Shown piece by piece: positions 1-5,747 of a stretch of DNA of 5,747 nucleotides. The stretch is from assembly GCA_007133445.1 (NCBI GenBank), contig SLMR01000385.1, positions 1 through 5,747 on the forward strand, read 5' to 3'. The position numbers were made by a program, and so were the translations under genes. The first letter of the stretch is position 1. Every line of letters begins with the position of its first letter. This DNA comes from Aquisalimonas sp. (lineage in GTDB: Bacteria; Pseudomonadota; Gammaproteobacteria; Nitrococcales; Aquisalimonadaceae). The notes beneath the pieces are model-generated. The model worked only from the letters and a program-made list of their open reading frames with translations. It searched no databases and was not told the DNA's origin.

Positions 1-1
1 G

Positions 2-283
2 CCCGCCACCACGAACGCCGTTGCGGTCGACGGGGATGTCCAGCGCGGTGAGGAGCTCGCCGGCAGCTGTTTCGCGTGCCACGGGCCCGAAGGTGTCAGC
101 CATCAGCCGGATATGTATCCGCACCTGGCGGGCCGCCGCGCCGAAGACCTGGTGGCCTTGCTCGAGCTCTACCGAGACGGCGAAGTCCAGGACGTCATGA
201 TGACGCCCCAGGCGGAGCAGCTGAGCGATCAGGACATCGCCGATCTGGCGGTGTATTTCGCCGAGCAGCCGGCTCCGGAGTAG
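2..283 (+). CDS. class I c-type cytochrome, C-terminal part (5' end outside the window)
   Basis: This frame is open from the left edge to a TAG at 281-283, giving 93 residues. The haem-binding motif CFACHG lies at partial residues 23-28 (bases 68-85), with C23 and C26 for thioether bonds and H27 as axial ligand. M67, in the segment MMTPQAEQLSDQDIADLAVYF, aligns with the usual axial Met before the LSDxDIADLAxYF helix of cytochrome c4/c553-type proteins. The product should be periplasmic, but the signal peptide is not in view. It could be a short monohaem cytochrome or the last domain of a dihaem c4-like protein; the missing 5' end prevents a choice. Only four bases separate its stop from nosR, so the two are probably co-transcribed. 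An inferred role is to pass electrons from the respiratory chain to NosZ. I give no symbol because several unrelated cytochromes are found beside nos genes. Confidence 0.9.
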   Translation, partial: PATTNAVAVDGDVQRGEELAGSCFACHGPEGVSHQPDMYPHLAGRRAEDLVALLELYRDGEVQDVMMTPQAEQLSDQDIADLAVYFAEQPAPE

Positions 284-287
284 GGGG
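277..287 (+). promoter_or_regulatory. ribosome binding region for nosR, overlapping the cytochrome stop codon
   Basis: GGAG at 277-280 lies seven bases before the ATG at 288, inside the last codons of the cytochrome gene. A GGGGG run at 283-287 abuts that ATG but sits six bases before a second in-frame ATG at 294. Either could be used, which would change the product by two residues (722 or 720). Placement over the upstream stop codon suggests translational coupling. Confidence 0.5.
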
Positions 288-2456
288 ATGTCGATGATTC
301 CGCGTCGGTGGCCAATGTGGACGGGAGTGCTGTTGCGGGCAATCCTCCTCCTGCTGGTAATGGCCCTGCCGTTACAGGCCGCCGACCGGTTTTTCCCGGA
401 GGCGGACGAAATCGCCGAGCCGGCGGGCGAGCCGCCGGCCGCGGCCGTCTATCAGGACGGTGAACAGATCGGGCTGGTGTTCGAGACCAACGACGTCACG
501 CCCATTCCCGCCTACTCCGGCAAGCCGGTGAACATGCTCGTCGGCCTGGACATGGATGGCGTCATCACGGGCGTCCGGGTGCTCGATCACAGTGAACCCA
601 TCATGCTGGTGGGGGTTCCGGAAGAACGGCTGGAGGAGTTTGTCGGCCAGTACGTGGACCGGACCATCCGTGAGCGTGTGCGCGTGGGGCTCTCGCCCCG
701 CCAGCGCGAGGGTTACAAGTACGTGGACGGCGTCTCCGGGGCCACCGTGACGGTGGTGGTCATGGGCGAGGCCATCATGCGTGGTGCGCGGCAAATGGCT
801 GTGGCCCACGAGCTGGTGGATCCGGACGAAGTTCCTGTCGTTGAGGCGGCCACCGTCCGTGAGGATGTCTACGAGCCCGCAAGTTGGGACGAGCTCAAGG
901 AACAGGGAGCCATTGGCAATCTTCACCTGACGCGGGGCGAAGTGGACGAGGCCTTCGTGGGCACAGACGCCGAGGGCGTGGATGAGGCCCCCGAGGGCGC
1001 CGAAGACGAAACATTCATCGACCTGTATGCGGCCTATCTGAATGCCCCCATGGTGGGCCGCAATCTGATTGGTGACCAGCACTACGAGCGCCTGATGGAG
1101 CGGCTCGAGGAAGGCGAGCACGCCATCATGCTCATGGCCCATGGCGACTACTCCTTCAAGGGGTCGGGGTTCGTGCGGGGCGGCATCTTTGATCGCATCC
1201 AGTTGGGGCAGGGTGATGGTACGGTGCAGTTCCGGGATTCGGACCTGATACGGGCTCCCAGTCTCGTGGCCGATGGTGTGCCCTCGTTCGGCGAGCGGGA
1301 CATTTTCGTGGTGCGAGCCGAGCATGGATTTGATCCGGGCAGTGACTGGGAGATCGAATTGCTGGTCCGCCGCCAGGTGGGCGCGCTGGATACGGAGTTC
1401 GTCAACTTCCATCTGGATTACAACCCGCCCGAGGCGTACTTCGATTTTCCGGAGCCGCCGGAGCAGATCGCCGAGGACGACGACCGGCCACTCTGGGTCT
1501 CCGTCTGGGAAGACCGGGTCATGCACATCGCCGTTCTGGGCGCCGGGCTGCTGGTGCTGACCCTGATCCTGCTCTTTCAGGATCCCCTGGCGCGTCGCCC
1601 GCGCCTCCTGTTCTGGGTTCGCCACGGTTTCCTGGTCTACACGGTGGTGTTCATCGGCTGGTATGCCCTGGCGCAGCTGTCGGTGGTGAACATCTTCACC
1701 TTCAGCAACGCGCTGTTCACCGACTTCCAGTGGTCCACGTTCCTCATGGACCCGATGATGTTCATCATGTGGACCTTCGTGGCGGCGACGCTGCTGCTCT
1801 GGGGCAGGGCGGTCTACTGCGGCTGGCTGTGCCCCTTCGGGGCCATGCAGGAACTGATCAACGAGGTGGCGCGCTGGTTCAAGGTGCCGCAGCTGGAGTT
1901 GCCCTGGGCGGTGCATGAGCGCCTCTGGGCCCTCAAATACCTGATTCTTCTGTTCCTGTTTGGTGTCTCCCTGCATTCGCTGAACACCGCCGAGGTCTAC
2001 GCCGAGGTCGAGCCGTTCAAGACCGCTGTCACCATGCGTTGGCAGCGGGAGTGGGGTTTCATTCTCTACGCCGCGATTCTGCTGGCGATCTCCATCGTCA
2101 ACCGCAAGTTCTTCTGCCGCTACATGTGTCCGCTGGGGGCCGGGTTGGCGATCCCGGCGCGTATCCGGCTGTTCGACTGGCTCAAGCGGCATCAGGAGTG
2201 CGGCTCGCCGTGCCAGATCTGCGCCAACGAGTGCGAGGTCAAGGCCATCCACCCGGACGGCCGCATCAATCCGAATGAATGCCATTACTGCCTGGATTGC
2301 CAGGTGACGTACTTCAACGAGCACAAGTGCCCGCCCATGGTGTCCCGCCGCAAGCGCCGGGAGAAGGCCCGGAAAGTGAGTTCGGGACAGCAACAGGGTG
2401 GGGGATTCCCGGAAATCCGGGTCAACAAAGAGCCTGCACTGGATGCAAGCAGTTAA
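288..2456 (+). CDS. nosR: NosR, membrane flavin/iron-sulfur protein needed for N2O reduction
   Basis: NosR is a membrane protein needed for nos expression and for electron supply to or maintenance of NosZ. This copy has 722 residues, a normal family length. Residues 11-31 are a hydrophobic N-terminal signal or anchor. A periplasmic FMN-binding domain follows, with the flavinylation motif DGVSGAT at 147-153; T153 is the expected covalent FMN site. Further hydrophobic segments lie near 412-430, 446-466, 490-508, 548-567 and 589-606, giving six with the N-terminal one, as known for NosR. Two CxxxCP motifs (C511/C515 and C610/C614) flank the last segments. The C-terminal domain has two cysteine sets for 4Fe-4S clusters: C638, C642, C645, C649 and C665, C668, C671, C681. 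A basic tail ([10 protein letters not shown]) follows, consistent with a cytoplasmic end. The periplasmic part is rich in Asp and Glu. The start at 288 is chosen for the GGAG seven bases upstream; 294 is also possible. The function is known from the family; everything else is read from the sequence. Confidence 0.96.
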   Translation: MSMIPRRWPMWTGVLLRAILLLLVMALPLQAADRFFPEADEIAEPAGEPPAAAVYQDGEQIGLVFETNDVTPIPAYSGKPVNMLVGLDMDGVITGVRVLDHSEPIMLVGVPEERLEEFVGQYVDRTIRERVRVGLSPRQREGYKYVDGVSGATVTVVVMGEAIMRGARQMAVAHELVDPDEVPVVEAATVREDVYEPASWDELKEQGAIGNLHLTRGEVDEAFVGTDAEGVDEAPEGAEDETFIDLYAAYLNAPMVGRNLIGDQHYERLMERLEEGEHAIMLMAHGDYSFKGSGFVRGGIFDRIQLGQGDGTVQFRDSDLIRAPSLVADGVPSFGERDIFVVRAEHGFDPGSDWEIELLVRRQVGALDTEFVNFHLDYNPPEAYFDFPEPPEQIAEDDDRPLWVSVWEDRVMHIAVLGAGLLVLTLILLFQDPLARRPRLLFWVRHGFLVYTVVFIGWYALAQLSVVNIFTFSNALFTDFQWSTFLMDPMMFIMWTFVAATLLLWGRAVYCGWLCPFGAMQELINEVARWFKVPQLELPWAVHERLWALKYLILLFLFGVSLHSLNTAEVYAEVEPFKTAVTMRWQREWGFILYAAILLAISIVNRKFFCRYMCPLGAGLAIPARIRLFDWLKRHQECGSPCQICANECEVKAIHPDGRINPNECHYCLDCQVTYFNEHKCPPMVSRRKRREKARKVSSGQQQGGGFPEIRVNKEPALDASS

Positions 2457-2474
2457 GAGCAGCCAACGCCAGAA

Positions 2475-2480
2475 GAGAGG
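2475..2480 (+). promoter_or_regulatory. ribosome binding site of nosZ
   Basis: GAGAGG at 2475-2480 ends eight bases before the ATG at 2489. It decides the nosZ start: the open frame runs upstream to 2279, but that extension overlaps nosR, and a start at 2489 gives a normal Tat signal peptide. Confidence 0.75.
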
Positions 2481-2488
2481 TAAAGGTC

Positions 2489-4372
2489 ATGAAAGACCAG
2501 CACGATGACAAGCAACTGGAAAACCCGGGGCGCCGGCGGTTCCTCGGGACCACGGCCGCCGTCGGTGTGATGAGCGCGGCCGGGGCCACGGGTGCCGGCA
2601 TGATGGTCAGCGGCGGTGAAGCCAAGGCTGCCAGTGGCGCGGACGCGACCCATGTGCCGCTGGGGGATCTGGACGAGTACTACGGCTTCTGGAGCGGTGG
2701 GCACAATGGCGAGGTGCGTGTCTACGGCGTGCCCTCCATGCGCGAGATCATGCGCATTCCGGTGTTCAATCACTGCTCCGCCTCGGGCTGGGGTATGACC
2801 AACGAATCCAAGCGGATCATGGGCGACAGCCACCGTTTCACCAACGGGGACGCCCACCACCCGCACGTGAGCTACACCGACGGCAGCCATGACGGCCGCT
2901 ACCTCTATATCAACGACAAGGCCAATACCCGCATTGCCCGCATCCGGCTGGATGTGTTCAAGACGGACAAGATGGTGACCGTTCCGAACGCCCAGGCGAT
3001 TCACGGCTTGCGTCTGCAGAAGGCGCCGAAGACGGGGTACGTGTTCGCCAACGCCGAATACATCGTGCCCAAGCCCAATGACGGTCGTGAGCTGGACAAT
3101 CCGGAGGAGTACTGGACGGTCTGGACCGCCGTGGACGGCGAGACCATGGAAGTCGCCTGGCAGGTGCTGGTGGACGGCAACCTCGACAACATGGATGCCG
3201 ACTACACCGGCAAGTACGCTGCATCCACCTGCTACAACTCCGAGAAGGCCGTGACCCTGGAAGGCAAGATGCGCGCCGAACGGGACTGGGTCGTGATCTT
3301 CAACATCGAGCGCATTGAAGAGGCCGTCAGGAACGGCGATTACAAGACCTTCGGCGACAACGATGTGCCAGTCGTGGACGGGCGCAAGGGTTCCCATGTC
3401 ACTCGCTACGTGCCGGTGCCGAAGAACCCCCACGGCCTGAACACCTCCACCGACGGTAAATACTTCATCGCTGCCGGCAAGCTGTCACCGACGGTGACCA
3501 TGATCGAGATTGATAAACTCGACGCGCTGTTCGACGACGAATTCGACGACCCGCGGGATGTGGTCGCCGCAGAGCCGGAGCTGGGCCTCGGGCCGCTGCA
3601 CACCACCTACGATGGCCGTGGCAACGCTTACACCACGCTGTTCCTGGACAGCCAGGTGGTGAAGTGGAACATGGAAAAAGCCGTGCGCCATTACAACGGG
3701 GAAGACGTGGACTACATCGTCCAGAAGCTCGATGTTCACTATCAGCCGGGCCATAACCACGCCACCCTGGCCGAGTCCAAGGATGCAGATGGCAAGTGGC
3801 TGTTCTCGCTGAACAAGTTCTCCAAGGACCGGTTCCTGCCGGTCGGCCCGCTGCATCCCGAGAATGATCAGATGATCGATATCTCCGGTGAGCAGATGAA
3901 GCTGGTCCACGATACCCCGACCTTTGCCGAACCCCACGACGCAGTCATCGTTCGGCGGGACATGATCGAGACCAAGCAGATCTGGGACCGGGACGATCCG
4001 ATCTTCGCCGAGACCATCGCCATGGCCGAAGAGGACGGCGTCAATGTCGAGCGGGACAACAAGGTCATCCGGGACGGTAACAAGGTACGGGTGTACATGA
4101 CCTCGGTGGCCCCGAACTTCGGGCTTACGGAGTTCACCGTCAAGGAAGGCGATGAAGTCACCGTCACCGTGACCAACCTCGATCAGATCGAGGACCTCTC
4201 CCACGGCTTCTGCGTGGTGGATCACGGCGTGAGCATGGAAGTCAGCCCCCAGCAGACTGCATCGGTGACCTTTACGGCGGACAAGGCCGGGGTCTACTGG
4301 TACTACTGCAACTGGTTCTGCCATGCCCTGCACATGGAAATGGCCGGGCGGATGCTGGTGGAAAAGGCCTGA
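2489..4372 (+). CDS. nosZ: nitrous-oxide reductase NosZ (clade I, Tat-exported)
   Basis: NosZ reduces N2O to N2 in the periplasm as a copper homodimer; electrons enter at CuA and the substrate is reduced at CuZ. The 627-residue length is typical. The N-terminus carries a twin-arginine motif, RRRFLG at 15-20, then a hydrophobic stretch and a likely cleavage after AKA at 45-47. This marks the Tat-dependent clade I form rather than the Sec-dependent clade II form. A seven-bladed propeller supplies the CuZ ligands, all seven of which are present: H123 and H124 (in DAHHPH), H172 (IHGL), H315 (PHGLN), H371 (LHTTYDG), H422 (PGHNHA) and H483 (EPHDA). The C-terminal cupredoxin domain has the CuA set H572 (SHGF), C607, W609, C611, H615 and M618, within [12 protein letters not shown]. 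The spacing of these residues matches my recollection of characterised enzymes by a constant offset. The gene looks intact and functional. It follows nosR by 32 bases and precedes a stem-loop and nosD. Confidence 0.98.
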   Translation: MKDQHDDKQLENPGRRRFLGTTAAVGVMSAAGATGAGMMVSGGEAKAASGADATHVPLGDLDEYYGFWSGGHNGEVRVYGVPSMREIMRIPVFNHCSASGWGMTNESKRIMGDSHRFTNGDAHHPHVSYTDGSHDGRYLYINDKANTRIARIRLDVFKTDKMVTVPNAQAIHGLRLQKAPKTGYVFANAEYIVPKPNDGRELDNPEEYWTVWTAVDGETMEVAWQVLVDGNLDNMDADYTGKYAASTCYNSEKAVTLEGKMRAERDWVVIFNIERIEEAVRNGDYKTFGDNDVPVVDGRKGSHVTRYVPVPKNPHGLNTSTDGKYFIAAGKLSPTVTMIEIDKLDALFDDEFDDPRDVVAAEPELGLGPLHTTYDGRGNAYTTLFLDSQVVKWNMEKAVRHYNGEDVDYIVQKLDVHYQPGHNHATLAESKDADGKWLFSLNKFSKDRFLPVGPLHPENDQMIDISGEQMKLVHDTPTFAEPHDAVIVRRDMIETKQIWDRDDPIFAETIAMAEEDGVNVERDNKVIRDGNKVRVYMTSVAPNFGLTEFTVKEGDEVTVTVTNLDQIEDLSHGFCVVDHGVSMEVSPQQTASVTFTADKAGVYWYYCNWFCHALHMEMAGRMLVEKA

Positions 4373-4386
4373 CAGAGGAGTCCGGT

Positions 4387-4423
4387 CCGTCCGTGGTGGT
4401 GGAACTGCCGTCACCACGGACGG
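4387..4423 (+). promoter_or_regulatory. strong stem-loop in the nosZ-nosD intergenic gap
   Basis: The arm CCGTCCGTGGTG (4387-4398) is perfectly complementary to CACCACGGACGG (4412-4423). Inside them, 4399/4411 and 4400/4410 can form G-U pairs and 4401-4402 can pair with 4408-4409, leaving a five-base loop (AACTG). The stem could thus reach 16 pairs. It begins 14 bases after the nosZ stop and fills half of the gap before nosD. No T-run follows it on either strand, so it is not a classical intrinsic terminator. It may be a partial terminator or attenuator lowering nosD expression relative to nosZ, or a 3' structure protecting nosZ mRNA. The structure is seen directly; the function is inferred. 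Confidence 0.65.
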
Positions 4424-4450
4424 CTTCAGGAACGACCGGTTGAAAACGCA

Positions 4451-5746
4451 ATGACCCTGATTCGCTGTCTCTTGGTGCTGGCTACATTCTGGACTGCGGC
4501 TGCCTTTGCCGCGGCTGACCCGGTGCGGGTGGCTCCTGGAGAACTGAAGACGGCGCTGGCAGACGCCGAGCCCGGAACCCACCTGCACCTGGAGGCCGGC
4601 GAGCATGCCGGCGGCATCACCATCGACCGTTCCATTGAACTGACCGGTGATCCCGGCGCCGTGCTGGATGGGGGAGGGCGTGGCAGTGTGCTCACGATTG
4701 CCGCGCCGGATGTCACTGTGCAGGGTGTGACGCTGCGCAATGGCGGGGCCGACATCGGTGATCTCGACGCCGTGGTGTTCGTCAAGAAAGAGGCTGACAA
4801 GGCCCGCATTGTAGACAATCGCATTCATGCGCGCGGCTTTGGGGTCTGGGTAGACGGAACGCCGGATGTTGTCGTCATCCAGAACCACATCACGGGCGAT
4901 ACCAGCCTGCGCTCCCAGGACCGCGGCAACGGGATTCAGCTCTACAACGTTCGCGGGGCCACGGTGGCGGATAATCTTGTCGCCGAAACCCGCGACGGCA
5001 TCTATATCGACGTCAGCGATAACAACCGCCTGCTGAACAACAGGCTGTACGATCAGCGCTACGGCATTCACTACATGTTCTCGCATCAAAACGAGATCAT
5101 CGGTAACCGTTCGCGCGGCAATCGCGCCGGTTTCGCACTCATGTCCTCGCGCAACCTGGAGGTTCGCGACAACCACGCGGAAGATGATGAGAGCTACGGC
5201 TTTCTGCTCAATAACGTCACTTATTCCAAATTCGTGGGCAACACCGCCATCGGGATTCGCGCCGCCACCACGCCGGGGACCGGGCGGCGGATTGCCGGCG
5301 CCGACGGCAAGGCGCTGTTCGTCTACAACACCCAGCACAACACTTTCCGGGACAACCTTCTGGCCGGTACGGATATCGGTATTCACCTCACCGCAGGCTC
5401 CGAAGGCAACGAGATCTACCGCAATGCCCTGGTTAACAACCGTACGCAGGTGAAGTACGTCGCGACCCGTGAGCAGGAGTGGTCGGTGAACGGCGAGGGC
5501 AACTTCTGGAGTGATTACGTGGGTTGGGATCTGGCTGGTGACGGCATCGGTGACACCCCCCATGAACCGAACGATTCGGTGGACCGGCTGCTATGGACCT
5601 ATCCGATGGCCCGCGTGTTGATGAACAGCCCTGCGGTGCAATTGCTGCGCTGGGTGCAGCGTGAGTTCCCCGTGTTGCGTCCCTCCGGCGTGAAGGACAG
5701 TGCCCCCTTGATGCAGCCCACCCGTTCCCTGGAGGAACTGCAATGA
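4451..5746 (+). CDS. nosD: NosD, periplasmic copper-sulfide centre assembly protein
   Basis: NosD acts in the periplasm with the ABC transporter NosFY in building the CuZ centre of NosZ, most likely handling the sulfur species exported by NosFY. The 431-residue length is normal. Residues 1-22 form a Sec signal peptide (MTLIRCLLVLATFWTAAAFA, with cleavage near residues 20-22). From about 35 to 340 the protein is a series of parallel beta-helix (NosD/CASH-type) rungs of roughly 22-24 residues, seen as recurring motifs such as VDNRI, IQNHI, VADNLV, LLNNRL, IIGNRS, VRDNHA, FRDNLL and IYRNAL. The family-specific C-terminus is present: GNFWSDY at 350-356, then GWDLAGDGIGD, LLWTYP at 380-385 and MNSPAVQLLRWVQREFPVL. 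The ATG at 4451 is the only start placed to give a proper signal peptide, yet no good Shine-Dalgarno sequence is close to it. The TGA at 5744-5746 overlaps the next gene's ATG. Confidence 0.96.
   Translation: MTLIRCLLVLATFWTAAAFAAADPVRVAPGELKTALADAEPGTHLHLEAGEHAGGITIDRSIELTGDPGAVLDGGGRGSVLTIAAPDVTVQGVTLRNGGADIGDLDAVVFVKKEADKARIVDNRIHARGFGVWVDGTPDVVVIQNHITGDTSLRSQDRGNGIQLYNVRGATVADNLVAETRDGIYIDVSDNNRLLNNRLYDQRYGIHYMFSHQNEIIGNRSRGNRAGFALMSSRNLEVRDNHAEDDESYGFLLNNVTYSKFVGNTAIGIRAATTPGTGRRIAGADGKALFVYNTQHNTFRDNLLAGTDIGIHLTAGSEGNEIYRNALVNNRTQVKYVATREQEWSVNGEGNFWSDYVGWDLAGDGIGDTPHEPNDSVDRLLWTYPMARVLMNSPAVQLLRWVQREFPVLRPSGVKDSAPLMQPTRSLEELQ
5731..5735 (+). promoter_or_regulatory. ribosome binding site of the gene after nosD
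   Basis: GGAGG at 5731-5735 lies inside the last codons of nosD, seven bases before the ATG at 5743. This is an almost ideal Shine-Dalgarno placement and is the main evidence that the overlapping ATG is a real start. Confidence 0.7.
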
Positions 5747-5747
5747 C
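5743..5747 (+). CDS. nosF: start of the next gene, probably nosF (ABC transporter ATPase), cut by the window end
   Basis: Only ATG and two bases of the next codon (AC, so Thr) are visible. The ATG shares four bases (ATGA) with the nosD stop and has GGAGG seven bases upstream, a typical arrangement for translationally coupled genes. In known nos clusters nosD is followed by nosF, the ATPase partner of NosY in the transporter that works with NosD. The start is supported by the sequence; the identity is inferred from conserved gene order only. Confidence 0.5.

Noticed and set aside
76..297. A 73-codon plus-strand frame overlapping the cytochrome gene
   Set aside because: It is an Arg/Pro/Gly-rich shadow of the frame that carries the CxxCH haem motif and has no features of its own.
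1189..1201. A TTGAT sequence resembling half of an FNR/DNR site
   Set aside because: The second half (ATCAA at the right spacing) is absent and the site is deep inside nosR. Other TTGA-like matches, including the one just before nosD, are half-sites only.
372..2393. A 673-codon open frame on the minus strand across nosR
   Set aside because: It lies wholly opposite a clearly conserved gene. Its translation is rich in His, Arg and Pro with no recognisable domain, as expected from a mirror frame in high-GC DNA where stops are rare.
2408..2421. A small palindrome (CCCGG, AAAT, CCGGG) near the 3' end of nosR
   Set aside because: It has only five paired bases, lies in coding sequence, lacks a T-run and resembles no regulator site I know. 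Such short GC palindromes are common at this base composition.
2279..2488. A longer nosZ product starting at 2279
   Set aside because: This extension overlaps the end of nosR in another frame and would bury the Tat signal. The start at 2489 has a good ribosome binding site and puts the twin-arginine motif at residue 15.
4387..4423. The intergenic hairpin as a standard rho-independent terminator
   Set aside because: No T-run follows the stem on the plus strand, nor on the minus strand reading the other way. nosD is also expected to be expressed with nosZ.
3485..5563. A 692-codon open frame on the minus strand across nosZ and nosD, and a 326-codon one at 2453-3433
   Set aside because: Both run opposite conserved genes and have low-complexity His/Val/Gly-rich translations without family motifs. 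The longer one even crosses the hairpin gap, so they are GC-driven shadows.

Overview
The window is part of a denitrification nos cluster, all on the + strand: the 3' part of a c-type cytochrome gene, then complete nosR, nosZ and nosD, and the first bases of a further gene that is most likely nosF. Together they serve the last step of denitrification, reduction of N2O to N2 in the periplasm. The DNA is GC-rich with strong third-position GC bias. The Tat-exported NosZ (clade I type), the NosR-Z-D order and acidic proteins fit a proteobacterium, probably a gammaproteobacterium and possibly a halophilic or haloalkaliphilic one. That placement is inference from composition and family resemblance; no genus can be read from the sequence.

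Layout. Bases 2-283 encode the C-terminal 93 residues of a class I cytochrome c with a CxxCH haem site. Four bases later nosR (288-2456) begins. It encodes a membrane protein with a periplasmic flavin-binding domain, a polytopic core with two CxxxCP motifs, and a C-terminal domain for two 4Fe-4S clusters. After a 32-base gap comes nosZ (2489-4372), the catalytic nitrous-oxide reductase, with a twin-arginine signal and every expected CuZ and CuA ligand. A 78-base gap (4373-4450) holds one strong stem-loop (4387-4423). nosD follows (4451-5746), a secreted beta-helix protein needed for copper-sulfide centre assembly. Its stop overlaps an ATG preceded by GGAGG, the presumed start of nosF, cut off by the window end.

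How they work together. NosZ crosses the membrane folded by the Tat route and receives CuA and the 4Cu:2S CuZ centre in the periplasm. NosD acts there, with the NosF/NosY ABC transporter expected just downstream, to supply sulfur for CuZ. NosR, through its covalent flavin and Fe-S clusters, supports nos expression and sustained N2O reduction. The upstream cytochrome c is a plausible electron carrier to the CuA site of NosZ. Tight spacing suggests one transcription unit from the cytochrome gene to nosF and beyond, with the stem-loop after nosZ as the one visible point where transcript levels could be adjusted.

I found no mobile elements, tRNA or rRNA genes, CRISPR arrays, attachment sites or clear promoters. 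All genes look intact apart from the two cut by the window ends. I saw no previously undescribed system; the least routine items are the stem-loop, the weakly signalled nosD start and the cytochrome gene coupled to nosR.
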